A model generated the notes under the pieces. The model had not been told where the DNA came from. It ran no database searches and was given only the letters and a program-made list of their open reading frames with translations. This document shows positions 49,740 through 58,128 of a DNA stretch of 64,000 nt, piece by piece. Origin of the DNA: a virus; the IMG/VR virus record IMGVR_UViG_3300031837_000008, positions 32,857 to 96,856 of that record. The stretch is one strand, 5' to 3'. Each line of letters starts with the position of its first letter. The stretch's first letter is position 1. The translations under genes and the position numbers were made by a program.

Positions 49740-50612
49740 ATGTTGTGGACTAATCTAGGAAAGAAAATTACTAATTACACACCTTTAAGATACCCCGGTG
49801 GGAAGTCTCAACTACTCCCGTATTTTCAAAAACTAATAGCCAACAATAAGTTAAAGAGCGGGCACTACATAGAACCTTTCTGTGGCGGAGCCGGATTAGC
49901 ACTAGGCTTATTGCTGACTGATTCAGTTAGCGCGATTCATCTCAACGACTACGATAGAGCGATTTATGCATTTTGGTATAGCTGTATTCGTAAACCAGAT
50001 GCTTTGTGCTCTCTTATCGAAACAGTGCCTTGCACCATGGACACTTGGTATCTTCAACGTGAGACTTGGTTGAACAGAAATAAAGCCCCTCTTCTAAACC
50101 TAGGTTTTGCTACATTCTTTCTTAATAGGGTGAACAGATCTGGGATCCTAAAGGCTGGTGTTATCGGCGGAAAACAACAGGCTGGAACATATAAATTAGA
50201 TGCTCGTTACAACAAAGATGGACTCATAAAACGAATTCAGACTATTGGGAAACTCAAGTCCCGTATAGGTATCTATAATTTAGATGCCTTGGACTTTATG
50301 TCTGGTATACAGTCACAAGTACCAAAGAATTCATTAGTATATCTAGACCCTCCTTACGTTGAGAAAGGTCCGGGTCTATACACAGATGCGTATAAAGAGG
50401 CTGACCATAGAAGACTCGCTACGTGGGTACAGAAGAAATTAAAGCTTCCTTGGATTATGTCCTATGACAGTCACCCCTTGATAAAAGAATGCTATAAGGC
50501 CAGTGCGGGGGCGGGGCATGAAATTGACCTTGCGTATAGTGCGCATGCAAGCTTAAGAAAAGGTAAAGAATTAATGTACTTTTCGAAGTCTCTTAGCTAT
50601 CTACAAATTTGA
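49740..50612 (+). CDS. dam: DNA adenine methylase (Dam-like)
   Basis: 290 residues if started at the ATG 49740; a GTG at 49710 is an alternative, and neither has a convincing ribosome site. The domain starts LRYPGGKSQLLPYF (motif X), then EPFCGGAGLALGLL (AdoMet binding), FFLNRVNRSGI, and the catalytic LVYLDPPY (DPPY), the order of class-alpha N6-adenine methylases such as Dam and T4 Dam. It modifies adenine in a short site, perhaps protecting the phage genome. It is the intact counterpart of the interrupted methylase at 56397-57266. Confidence 0.9.
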   Translation: MLWTNLGKKITNYTPLRYPGGKSQLLPYFQKLIANNKLKSGHYIEPFCGGAGLALGLLLTDSVSAIHLNDYDRAIYAFWYSCIRKPDALCSLIETVPCTMDTWYLQRETWLNRNKAPLLNLGFATFFLNRVNRSGILKAGVIGGKQQAGTYKLDARYNKDGLIKRIQTIGKLKSRIGIYNLDALDFMSGIQSQVPKNSLVYLDPPYVEKGPGLYTDAYKEADHRRLATWVQKKLKLPWIMSYDSHPLIKECYKASAGAGHEIDLAYSAHASLRKGKELMYFSKSLSYLQI

Positions 50613-50657
50613 TTATGCGCCGAATAGTTATGGACCAAATTATGATCAGGAACAACA

Positions 50658-51983
50658 ATGAAACTCAACGCTGCTTTTCGATTATTGAGCACCCAAACTA
50701 TTAGTGCAGCACCTACGGGGCAGGCTCAAATGCAGAGCACTAGACCTCAGCCGTTAGAGACTAAAAAGCCAGTCAAAAAGAATCAGCCTAATAAATTCTA
50801 TAAGGTCAATAACCCTCAACCCGACAAAGAATACAAACTCAATGAAGAATGGTTTGATAAGCTCTCAAAACCAGAACAAGAAGACTACGTTGAGGAACAT
50901 CCGGGTTCCAAGTACGCGGATGACATAAAATCTGAGGACAATAAACCCAAATCTAGACCCACTGATCGTAATCAGCCGGTGACCGTGACCAGGGATCAGA
51001 AGACGTTGCCTAAATCAATAAGCGAAACTCAGAAGCAGAAACCCGCAGCCACACCCGCACCCAAAACCGAACAAGAGAAATTTGAGCAGAATAAGAAAGA
51101 TTTGTTGAAACCTGAACCCAATTCTGCTCCTGAACCTAAAGCTAAAGGGAAACCTGAAGCTAAGGACAAGTCAGGAGTGGATAGTCCTGAACCAAAACCC
51201 CAGTCTAAGGTGCCGGTTAAAGCACCTACTAAAAGCAGTAAACCCAAAATAACACCAGAGGATAAGAAACCAAGTAGTCCACAACGCAAAACCGCAGCTT
51301 CCAAGGTTAAAGCTGAGGCTAAGAAGAAAGGGTTGATTAGAGGCATTATAAGGGACGGTGGAGGCCTACTATCGGGTATTGGTGCAACTCACAGACTATT
51401 GAATGGTAAGACGCAGGAAGGCGATGTAAAGAAGATTGCATCAATGGTCGGTAATATCCTAGGCAGTGCAGCTATGGCTGGTGTACTGGGTGCCTCAGGT
51501 GGTGTTGGACTAGTAGCTTTCATGGCTGTTAAGCACTTGGGTGCACCGGCAATATATAGTCTGGTAAAGAAAGGTGTGGTCGGTGCTGGATCGAGCATTA
51601 AGAAACTAGGAAACGATAAGCCTAGAAAGAAAGGGTGGTCAGATGAAGAAGCTGAAGCAAATAAATATGGATATTGGAAAAACGGCGATTGGGTACCGCT
51701 ATCCAAACACGAATATGATACATTAAGCGACGAAGAAATAGACCGCCGTCAACGTCAAGGTGGACCAGGCACCAAAAATAGTCGACATGGTGTCCATAGT
51801 TCACTAACCTTAAGCATTGCTTCAAGACTGATTACAGCCGAAACTAGCGATAAACTGGACGACGAACTTGTAGGTAAAGTGATTGATGCAATTGCTGACT
51901 ACGTTGAGTCAGGTGATATACCTGACGCTGCGTGGACCAAAGCACAAGAGGAACTTGATCAACAATCAAAGGATAGCAAATGA
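50658..51983 (+). CDS. Long disordered protein with tags at both ends
   Basis: 441 residues. MKLNAAFRLLSTQTIS is an N-terminal AAxRL tag; near residue 387 is a second, LSIASRLITAETSD. Between them lie a Pro/Lys/Gln/Glu-rich disordered region (about 20-215), a Gly/Ala helix pair that could be membrane-associated (about 260-310: MVGNILGSAAMAGVLGAS), and a charged region. The layout suggests an internal or tail component, possibly a tail-length or membrane-penetration factor. The stop overlaps the next start by 4 nt. Confidence 0.6.
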   Translation: MKLNAAFRLLSTQTISAAPTGQAQMQSTRPQPLETKKPVKKNQPNKFYKVNNPQPDKEYKLNEEWFDKLSKPEQEDYVEEHPGSKYADDIKSEDNKPKSRPTDRNQPVTVTRDQKTLPKSISETQKQKPAATPAPKTEQEKFEQNKKDLLKPEPNSAPEPKAKGKPEAKDKSGVDSPEPKPQSKVPVKAPTKSSKPKITPEDKKPSSPQRKTAASKVKAEAKKKGLIRGIIRDGGGLLSGIGATHRLLNGKTQEGDVKKIASMVGNILGSAAMAGVLGASGGVGLVAFMAVKHLGAPAIYSLVKKGVVGAGSSIKKLGNDKPRKKGWSDEEAEANKYGYWKNGDWVPLSKHEYDTLSDEEIDRRQRQGGPGTKNSRHGVHSSLTLSIASRLITAETSDKLDDELVGKVIDAIADYVESGDIPDAAWTKAQEELDQQSKDSK

Positions 51984-52336
51984 ACATCAAAGTTAATGCA
52001 GCACAAAGATTAGTGGCAACAGATATTAGTCGCGATCCAGGTTTTGCACAACTTGAGGCCTCAAATCCAGAAATTGCTGAACTTTTGAAACATGAATTCT
52101 CCAAGCACCATATTATTGATGGAGTTAGTTATGGTGAAGAAGCGGATAATGTCATATCGATCTATTTGAAGGCTAGTAAAAGCAGTATTCCGGGCCTCAG
52201 AGGTACGTCTTGGGACCCTAGCGGAATCTTAGAAATCCATAATTTGATGAAGGACCTGTCAAAAATTAAAAATCTGCAGTTTATCTGTAACACCAATGGC
52301 TACTACAAATTGGTTGGCATTATCAACGCTAAATAG
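51980..52336 (+). CDS. Tagged small protein
   Basis: 118 residues, coupled to the upstream tagged gene by ATGA. MNIKVNAAQRLVATDISRD is an AAxRL tag, followed by an alpha/beta domain ending in a beta hairpin. Function unknown. Confidence 0.65.
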   Translation: MNIKVNAAQRLVATDISRDPGFAQLEASNPEIAELLKHEFSKHHIIDGVSYGEEADNVISIYLKASKSSIPGLRGTSWDPSGILEIHNLMKDLSKIKNLQFICNTNGYYKLVGIINAK

Positions 52337-52415
52337 TAGTTCTACGTTCCACAATTTAATGATAACCCTTAGAGGTTCACAATCTGTACTCTCCCTTTCG
52401 CAATAAGGATTAAAA

Positions 52416-53174
52416 ATGAACAACGATTATATTCAAACGTCTACCGTAGCTGTTACCGATTTCGAGATGAAAACTCCAACCCTAGCCAAGGTTATTGTCT
52501 CGTTTACGGGTCAGCAAACTAAAGACAGCATTCGTGCATCAGTTGGATCCAAGTTTAGTCATTTAGCAGCTATCGTTGAAGACAGTTTCCGTATTATTAA
52601 GGCTGGTGTAGCTGTTGGTTTTATTCGTGCTCACAAAGAAGTGCGAGTCTTGAATGAAAAAGAAGTACGGGCTAGTTATCGTGTCATGAGCTCGAATATC
52701 ATGATGGATAATAAAGACAAGTCACTGTGGGAAGTACGTGAAGGTAAGAGTGGCAAATATCTGGCACGTCACGGTCATGAAGATCTGTCGGAACTGGTTG
52801 AAGCCACGGTCAGCCGTCGCCCCGATGTACCACGCCTAGCTCAGTTGTCTATGGCCTCAGCAGCACCGGGTGAATTCGTTTCGTTTGTGGCTAAAAGCGG
52901 GGACATGGACTATGGGTTTGCTGTCCAGGCCAATAGTGAAAAGGTACAGGTTGTATCCTCAACTACTAATCTGGCGACTACAGTTAGCTATGATCTGGTG
53001 ACCTCGATTGCTCAGGTTCCGGTCATGAAGTCGTTTAACGAAAAGATGGTGAAGGCTGGTATTAGTCGTGCTGACAAGGCAAAGGCTATAGAATATTGGA
53101 AGCAGTTGTATTCTTACGATCCTGCTTATTTGAGCGACGTAATTTCTCAGGTAAATGAAGGCACTACTGCTTGA
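52416..53174 (+). CDS. Probable virion protein
   Basis: 252 residues, alpha/beta, no tag. The AATAAGGATTAAAA ribosome site and regular late-type codon use suggest high expression. No family is recognised; position just before a terminator in the virion block supports a structural role. Confidence 0.5.
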   Translation: MNNDYIQTSTVAVTDFEMKTPTLAKVIVSFTGQQTKDSIRASVGSKFSHLAAIVEDSFRIIKAGVAVGFIRAHKEVRVLNEKEVRASYRVMSSNIMMDNKDKSLWEVREGKSGKYLARHGHEDLSELVEATVSRRPDVPRLAQLSMASAAPGEFVSFVAKSGDMDYGFAVQANSEKVQVVSSTTNLATTVSYDLVTSIAQVPVMKSFNEKMVKAGISRADKAKAIEYWKQLYSYDPAYLSDVISQVNEGTTA

Positions 53175-53203
53175 ACCAGTTTTAGACCAAAAGCTTAACT
53201 ATA

Positions 53204-53240
53204 GGGCTGCATCTTTCACTAGGTGTAGCCCTTTTCTTTT
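53204..53240 (+). terminator. Rho-independent terminator
   Basis: GGGCTGCA (53204-53211) pairs with TGTAGCCC (53224-53231; one G-T pair), then TTTTCTTTT. Confidence 0.8.
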
Positions 53241-53266
53241 GTTCATTATTATTTATGGGGCTAACG

Positions 53267-54016
53267 ATGAGTAGAGAATATAGCAGAGTGAGAGATAGTT
53301 ATGACTCAAGGACTCCAGTATTCGCTGTTGCTAATCCTGTGGATGTTCCGCGAACAGTTGATCTACGTCCTAAGTGTAGTCCGGTAGAGAATCAAGAATC
53401 GGAGGGCTCGTGTACGGGTCACGCATTCATTGGTGCAATGGAGCACTTAGAACTGGTTCAGCATCAGAAGTTCACCCGGTTAAGTCGCAACTTTGTTTAT
53501 TACAACGAACGATTAATTGAGGGGACAACCAGACAAGACGCTGGGGCCCAGATCGCTGATGGCATACAAGCACTCAAGACTTACGGCGTATGTGAAGAGG
53601 CCGTCTGGCCCTATAACGTTCATCATTTTAAGGCTAAACCCTCAGCTGATGCCTATATTGATGGATTAAAACGTAGAGCCCTAAAATGTACAAAGATTAG
53701 CCAGCACGAAAATACGATTCTTCATTTCTTAAGTGAAGGTCGTCCTATTGTGTTCGGTATCGTTGTCTACGAATCGTTTGAGAACGAAGTTGTAGCAAAG
53801 ACGGGGATAGTACCTATGCCCGATAATACAAAAGAAAAATGCTTAGGCGGTCACGCTGTATTAATGGTGGGCTACGATTTAAATACCCGTATGTTTCTGG
53901 TCCGCAATAGTTGGGGCATTAAATGGGGACTAGACGGCTATTTCTGGCTTCCCTTTGCCTTTGTACTAGACCCAACGTTATCAGATAGTTTTTGGACCGT
54001 AGAGCGTAGCACATAA
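53267..54016 (+). CDS. Papain-like cysteine protease
   Basis: 249 residues from the ATG 53267, preceded by GGGG at good spacing (an ATG four codons earlier is possible). The C1 papain layout is complete: NQESEGSCTGHAF with the oxyanion Gln43 and catalytic Cys49, GGHAVLMVGYD with His196, and VRNSWGIKWGLDGYFWLP with Asn214 and the NSWG signature. No signal peptide or long prosegment is visible, so it is made as a cytoplasmic mature enzyme. Role could be virion protein processing or attack on a host protein. Strong terminator after it. Confidence 0.9.
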   Translation: MSREYSRVRDSYDSRTPVFAVANPVDVPRTVDLRPKCSPVENQESEGSCTGHAFIGAMEHLELVQHQKFTRLSRNFVYYNERLIEGTTRQDAGAQIADGIQALKTYGVCEEAVWPYNVHHFKAKPSADAYIDGLKRRALKCTKISQHENTILHFLSEGRPIVFGIVVYESFENEVVAKTGIVPMPDNTKEKCLGGHAVLMVGYDLNTRMFLVRNSWGIKWGLDGYFWLPFAFVLDPTLSDSFWTVERST

Positions 54017-54032
54017 ACTGAGAGACTAAAAG

Positions 54033-54068
54033 AAAAGGGACTACACATTTGATTGTGTAGTCCCTTTT
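54033..54068. terminator. Bidirectional terminator between convergent operons
   Basis: AAAAGGGACTACACA (54033-54047) pairs perfectly with TGTGTAGTCCCTTTT (54054-54068), loop of 6 nt, with T tract on one side and A tract on the other. It separates the plus-strand virion block from the minus-strand replication block. Confidence 0.92.
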
Positions 54069-54163
54069 TTATTTAGAGCACGCACGCTTTTAATGTTTGT
54101 ATATGGTCGGGGGCCTTGACATACAAAAATTGATAACGTTGGTCATTTCTAATCTTAATCTGT

Positions 54164-54505
54164 TCAGTCTAGGTCGGCTAGGGATATGTCTGACAAAGCT
54201 TCAGCTAATTTAGCCTTAAACTCGGACGCAGTAAGCATGTTATCCGCAGTACCTTTCAGATAAGCTATCCCATAGTTCTCAAGACTAGTAGCCCCAACTA
54301 GAATTGAAGTCTTTTCATAGTCTCCAGGATAGCCGCAACCCGTTCGGAAAACCAAGGTTATTGTTCTAGTCTCCTCGATCTTTACATAGGTATCTTCGTT
54401 GTAGTAATCCGAATGGTGGACATCACGAATTTTGCGGTAAAACGGAAATTCAACGTCTATTTCGACATGAACTTTAGTTTGAACATAAGTCTTAATTTTT
54501 GGCAT
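54164..54505 (-). CDS. Hypothetical protein
   Basis: 113 residues from the ATG at 54505 (an earlier TTG in frame is ignored). Beta-rich, with VHVEIDVEFPFYRKIRD near the N-terminus and a helical C-terminus. No recognised family. Last gene of the minus-strand operon before the terminator. Confidence 0.6.
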   Translation of the reverse strand: MPKIKTYVQTKVHVEIDVEFPFYRKIRDVHHSDYYNEDTYVKIEETRTITLVFRTGCGYPGDYEKTSILVGATSLENYGIAYLKGTADNMLTASEFKAKLAEALSDISLADLD

Positions 54506-54528
54506 AACCAAATTCCTGATTTTTAAAC

Positions 54529-54771
54529 TTAGTATTTAGACGCATCCAGCTCTAGACTTACGGACCATCCTACTATATCGGAAGGTAAGCCCCGATGTTC
54601 CCAAGTTAAAGCACATGCGCTGATAGTCATAATTTTTCCGTTGCGTAGGACTACCCGCACAACTTGGTCTTTGGAAACAGGGCAGGGCCCGGGCCCACCG
54701 TTCCACTTGCTGAATTCTACCTTAGGTTTGGGACTAATGACTGGCCTACAAAAATTAATAACGTTTGTCAT
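54529..54771 (-). CDS. Small conserved phage protein
   Basis: 80 residues. EFSKWNGGPGPCPVSKDQVVRVVLRNGKIMTISACALTWEHRGLPSDIVGW fits the frequent phage pattern W-x-GGxCPVxxxxxVxVxxRxG...xWxH...DI, a small beta domain of unknown function. It is co-directional with the helicase gene upstream. Confidence 0.7.
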   Translation of the reverse strand: MTNVINFCRPVISPKPKVEFSKWNGGPGPCPVSKDQVVRVVLRNGKIMTISACALTWEHRGLPSDIVGWSVSLELDASKY

Positions 54772-54870
54772 TGTTTTTCTCTAAATTGGAGCATGAAACA
54801 TGCAGTGCCTTGCCACGCCACGTGCTGTTTTAAGGCCCTTTTGAGGCCCGTGGCGACCCTAAATTGAGGA

Positions 54871-56229
54871 TCATGTATCAGTGGCAAGGTTGGGCATTTT
54901 CCGCCTTTTTGGGGCCTTTTTGGGGTCCTCGGCATCTGATCCTGGCGGATGCTCAACTGCACCCAAACTTTCGTCTGTAGGTGCCCTTTCAATTCTCATC
55001 TGGTCCCATACGAACTTGACAGAGAAAGGAAAGGCCATAGAATTACGGGACTTAGGTTGTTCAATACGGGTAATGCCCGATTCTTTTTGTTCTTTTGAAT
55101 TAATCCAAATTAAAGAATTGCTGCTGTGCTCGCTTATGGCTCGCGCATAACGGATCTTGCCATCATCGCTAACTTGACACAATAAAATATTTACGCGACC
55201 TTCTATTTCGGCATTGATCTTAGCATAACGAGCAACTGACCCTAAGGCCCGCCACTGATCGTCACCGTCTACACCTTTCAAAAGTGAAATATAATCAATG
55301 ATCATCACATCACACTGGTAGGCAGCGGTTGCAGCCATGATCTCCTCAATATTCATGTCCTCACGAGGCTTAAATATAGTGAATCGACCACCAGCTTCTT
55401 TGACTCTACGTTCCCAACGTCGTTGACGCTTGAATACTAAATCTCGTTCACCTGTTGCTAACTGCTGTCTAATGATCTTTGTTAGATTGGTCTTTGTTAC
55501 GTTTGCCAAGATACGCTGAGTCATTTCTTTCTCAGACATTTCCAAGGGAACGAACAATACCTTGTAGCCTAAAGCCGCCATCTTCAGACCCATGGCACCG
55601 GCTAAAACTGATTTACCCCCACCTGAGTTGGCACCAGCAGTAACTAAAGAGCCTCTGGCAAATCCTCCGTTCACTTCGTCAAAGGCTTCAATGCCAGACG
55701 GTATTAAGTCCTCTGAGTTATCGCCGTACAGAATATCATGAACCAGTTCTTTCGAGTTGTTGTTGCGCCCGAAATGGGTGAAAGCATCGTTATTAGACTT
55801 CTTGCTCCGTACAATATTGATGGCCGTTGCCGAGTCCTCTAACAGGTTATCAATATTGAGACGGGAACCCTTCATCGCATCATTGATGTGGGAGGCTAAG
55901 TTGAAGAGTCCACGTGTCTGACGATAACGGTTGAGGATGCGTGCAGCTTTATCAGCGTCTTCAACAGTTAGCACTGATGCCTGGCTATCCCGCATGTGGG
56001 ATCTTGCGTCTTCACTGATTTCCGGGTCTTCAATAAGCAGTCTGTAGCTGGGGGCTGTCCCCGATTCATGCATATGCCGCTTGATTGCCTGGTAGAGTTC
56101 TACACTTTCTTCTGAGTAAAAATATGATTCGTCTGTATTTGAGAGTAGGGCCCCCGCTATCTTTTTATTCTTGCTACACATACCTCTAAGCACTGCTAAC
56201 TCTGCTTTCAGGCTAACTAATCGGGCCAT
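54871..56229 (-). CDS. dnaB: Replicative DNA helicase (DnaB-like)
   Basis: 452 residues. An N-terminal helical domain (1-150) is followed by a RecA-fold core: Walker A GANSGGGKS (199-207), VLFVPLEMSEKEMTQRI (H1a-like), VMIIDYISLLKG (Walker B region), and LCQVSDDGKIRYARAISEHSSNSLIWI. The order is that of SF4 hexameric helicases of DnaB/T4 gp41 type. It unwinds DNA at the replication fork. The upstream gap of 167 nt carries a CAGTAAATA element. Confidence 0.92.
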   Translation of the reverse strand: MARLVSLKAELAVLRGMCSKNKKIAGALLSNTDESYFYSEESVELYQAIKRHMHESGTAPSYRLLIEDPEISEDARSHMRDSQASVLTVEDADKAARILNRYRQTRGLFNLASHINDAMKGSRLNIDNLLEDSATAINIVRSKKSNNDAFTHFGRNNNSKELVHDILYGDNSEDLIPSGIEAFDEVNGGFARGSLVTAGANSGGGKSVLAGAMGLKMAALGYKVLFVPLEMSEKEMTQRILANVTKTNLTKIIRQQLATGERDLVFKRQRRWERRVKEAGGRFTIFKPREDMNIEEIMAATAAYQCDVMIIDYISLLKGVDGDDQWRALGSVARYAKINAEIEGRVNILLCQVSDDGKIRYARAISEHSSNSLIWINSKEQKESGITRIEQPKSRNSMAFPFSVKFVWDQMRIERAPTDESLGAVEHPPGSDAEDPKKAPKRRKMPNLATDT

Positions 56230-56258
56230 ACCTTAATCCTTTTATGTTGCTCTACTCT

Positions 56259-56267
56259 TATTTACTG
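56259..56267 (-). promoter_or_regulatory. CAGTAAATA element upstream of DnaB-like gene
   Basis: On the minus strand CAGTAAATAAGAG, one base off the TAGTAAATA nonamer, 30 nt before the helicase start codon. Confidence 0.3.
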
Positions 56268-56399
56268 CTAGTCAATAATTCCACAATGGACAACAGTTAA
56301 TGGTTGGTTTAAAGCCAAGGGATAATCAACCCTGTATTTATTCAGTGTTGGATCTTGATCTTGAACTCTTTCATTCAACTGGTAGACCAGATGCTTTTA
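56268..56399 (-). other. In-frame open stretch after the methylase stop
   Basis: Directly after the TAA that ends the interrupted methylase, the same frame stays open for 43 codons and reads KHLVYQLNERVQDQD...NQPLTVVHCGIID, a natural-looking sequence, ending in TAG 56268-56270. It has no ATG. Only a TTG or CTG could start it. Possibly a decayed small gene. Confidence 0.3.
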
Positions 56400-57266
56400 A
56401 TCTAGATTTGAGTCATTGACGAATCGATTATTCAAAGATAAAAGTTTCTGACGTTGCTTATCGGACTTAGGCTCAATTAAGAAAGCTTTAGTCTCAACTA
56501 AGGGTTCAGTCCACAGAATCAAAATAGCATTCTCCTCTTTTCTGATTGATGCTCCGCTCCAGACAAATAGTTTTTCTACTCTTTGTTTGGATATTTTGTT
56601 AGAAGCATTATGCAGAGTCACTTTTCTATTTTTACTCCAAACACAATTAAAATCTGGTGGAGCCTTATATTCAGAGACAAAGACAGTACATCTTAATGAA
56701 AGTTTTCTAACCCAGGTCCAGAACTTGGAGTTGTCAAATGCATCTTTATAACCTGCAGTTCCTTCATAGGGGGGATCACAATATACTAAAGCACCGTCAG
56801 GTATTTCCAAATCCGAGTAACTTTTGTTTAAGAACTCAACATCCGTTAGGGCCGGAAGTTGTTTGAGTATACTTTTTAAGGCCTCAGCTTGATAGTTACG
56901 TACACTACCGTCTTTGAATTTACCTTTGTCTAAATAACTACTAAACCATGCACTACCAAAAGTACAACCAAACCCAATGTAGCTGGTTAGGGCCGCTGAC
57001 CGTGCATAGTGATTAGCTTTGCACTCTACTTAGAGTGCACGACTAACGAACTTAGGTGGGGTCCAGCCCTTATCCAATGCTCTCCACATGGCAATCAGGA
57101 ATTCATTAATGTCATTCCCGATTCTTTTCATTGTTGGTGGAGCATATTTCATCATGTTCATACCACCGGCAAATGGCTCTACATAAACTGTAGCATCTGG
57201 TCTGCTGGACAGCATAGTCCTCATTATTTCTTTGCCGAAACTCGCTTTACTTCCCATATAAATCAT
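56397..57266 (-). pseudogene. DNA adenine methylase interrupted by one in-frame TAA
   Basis: The frame reads MIYMGSKASFGKEI, VEPFAGGMNMM (AdoMet site), then PPKFVSRAL, TAA (57030-57032), then in the same frame VECKANHYARSAALTSYIGFG and ELEIPDGALVYCDPPYEG-type catalytic DPPY. Without the stop it would be a 289-residue D12-class methylase. The stop stands where related enzymes, as I recall them, have a Tyr, so a single base change explains it. The stop lies in a palindrome, GCACTCTAAGTAGAGTGC. Either a pseudogene, a readthrough site or a sequence error; the downstream half also has internal ATG at 56810. Confidence 0.75.
57023..57040. repeat. Palindrome around the methylase stop codon
   Basis: GCACTCTA-CT-TAGAGTGC (plus strand, 57021-57038) is an 8-bp inverted repeat with a 2-nt centre; as mRNA it gives a GCACTC/GAGTGC stem with the UAA in the hexaloop. 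Confidence 0.75.
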
Positions 57267-57310
57267 AGCTGAAACCTATATTTATTTAGTTTAATAGATA
57301 ACCTGATAAC

Positions 57311-57484
57311 CTAGATCGTTCCTAACTCGCCTTTTAATAGCGGTCTGTCCTTAGCTATAGGTTCGTCGGGTTCAATATAGTCAGCCACTAGTCTTTCATA
57401 GAAATCGTGTTCTGGCTCAAGAACAAAGCAATAAGGTTTTCTTAGATCAGCTCGGCGGTTAACCCTACGTTGTCGACTATTCAT
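57311..57484 (-). CDS. Small hypothetical protein
   Basis: A 57-residue product, MNSRQRRVNRRADLRKPYCFVLEPEHDFYE..., with a very basic N-terminus and acidic C-terminal part. The minus-strand leader contains GAGGGTTCTCAAT before ATG, a good ribosome site, and it overlaps the stop region of the next small gene upstream by 8 nt. Likely real; function unknown. Confidence 0.5.
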   Translation of the reverse strand: MNSRQRRVNRRADLRKPYCFVLEPEHDFYERLVADYIEPDEPIAKDRPLLKGELGTI

Positions 57485-57602
57485 ATTGAGAACCCTCGGT
57501 TAAGACCGCTGCTACATATAAATAAGTCGATATTGGGACAACCACAAATACTAGGACTAGCCACCAACAGATAGCGCATTTGCGCCTTAACTTACTTCTC
57601 AT
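57477..57602 (-). CDS. Tiny membrane protein
   Basis: A 41-residue product, MRSKLRRKCAICWWLVLVFVVVPISTYLYVAAVL..., with a basic N-terminus (inside) and one transmembrane helix. It overlaps the upstream gene by 4 nt (ATGA) and the next gene by 8 nt, typical of true coupled genes. Confidence 0.55.
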   Translation of the reverse strand: MRSKLRRKCAICWWLVLVFVVVPISTYLYVAAVLTEGSQYE

Positions 57603-57925
57603 TCTGGATTCAACCCATTTGGTACTTCTTTTAAATTGTGGAACACGCTGACTTTATATACCGACATATAAATCATTGTCTGATCACCAGCAGACCATTG
57701 AACTTTAACTCGAATCGCCAAGTCCTTAGCCTCAACAACGGACGGTGGGTTATTGGATTTATCACATTGTATTTGGGCGCTAGTTATTCCGGGACTTGAG
57801 TAGCAGTGTTCTAGAAACAGGATTCTTAGTGAACGACGGGTTTGTTCATCATTTAGCTCTTGCACTACCGTAGTGAAATACAGGAGCCGCAAATCTTTAA
57901 CTAACTTGGTGTAATCGCTGTTCAT
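57599..57925 (-). CDS. Hypothetical protein
   Basis: 108 residues, alpha-helical N-terminus, two cysteines in the centre, beta-rich C-terminus. 4-nt overlaps on both sides. No recognised family. Confidence 0.6.
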   Translation of the reverse strand: MNSDYTKLVKDLRLLYFTTVVQELNDEQTRRSLRILFLEHCYSSPGITSAQIQCDKSNNPPSVVEAKDLAIRVKVQWSAGDQTMIYMSVYKVSVFHNLKEVPNGLNPE

Positions 57926-58128
57926 TTAATGTCCAATGGAAATAAAGCTAATTGGGCTAATATACAAATATAATTATTCAACAATGGCTCTCCTCTGTAC
58001 AAAGTACAGGCCGCACCAATATAACCTAGGGCTACAGCAAATCTTTCTTTGTCGTCCTCAGTATCAATAACTCTTTGAGCATAGTCCTGCAACGTTTTAT
58101 CAACTTTTTCATTGGTTGACCATTTCAT
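57922..58128 (-). CDS. Small helical protein
   Basis: 68 residues, helical, with EKVDKTLQDYAQRVIDTEDDKERFAVALGYIGAACTLY and a hydrophobic C-terminal stretch (YICILAQLALFPLDI) that might contact membrane or a partner. 4-nt overlaps with both neighbours. Function unknown. Confidence 0.6.
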   Translation of the reverse strand: MKWSTNEKVDKTLQDYAQRVIDTEDDKERFAVALGYIGAACTLYRGEPLLNNYICILAQLALFPLDIK

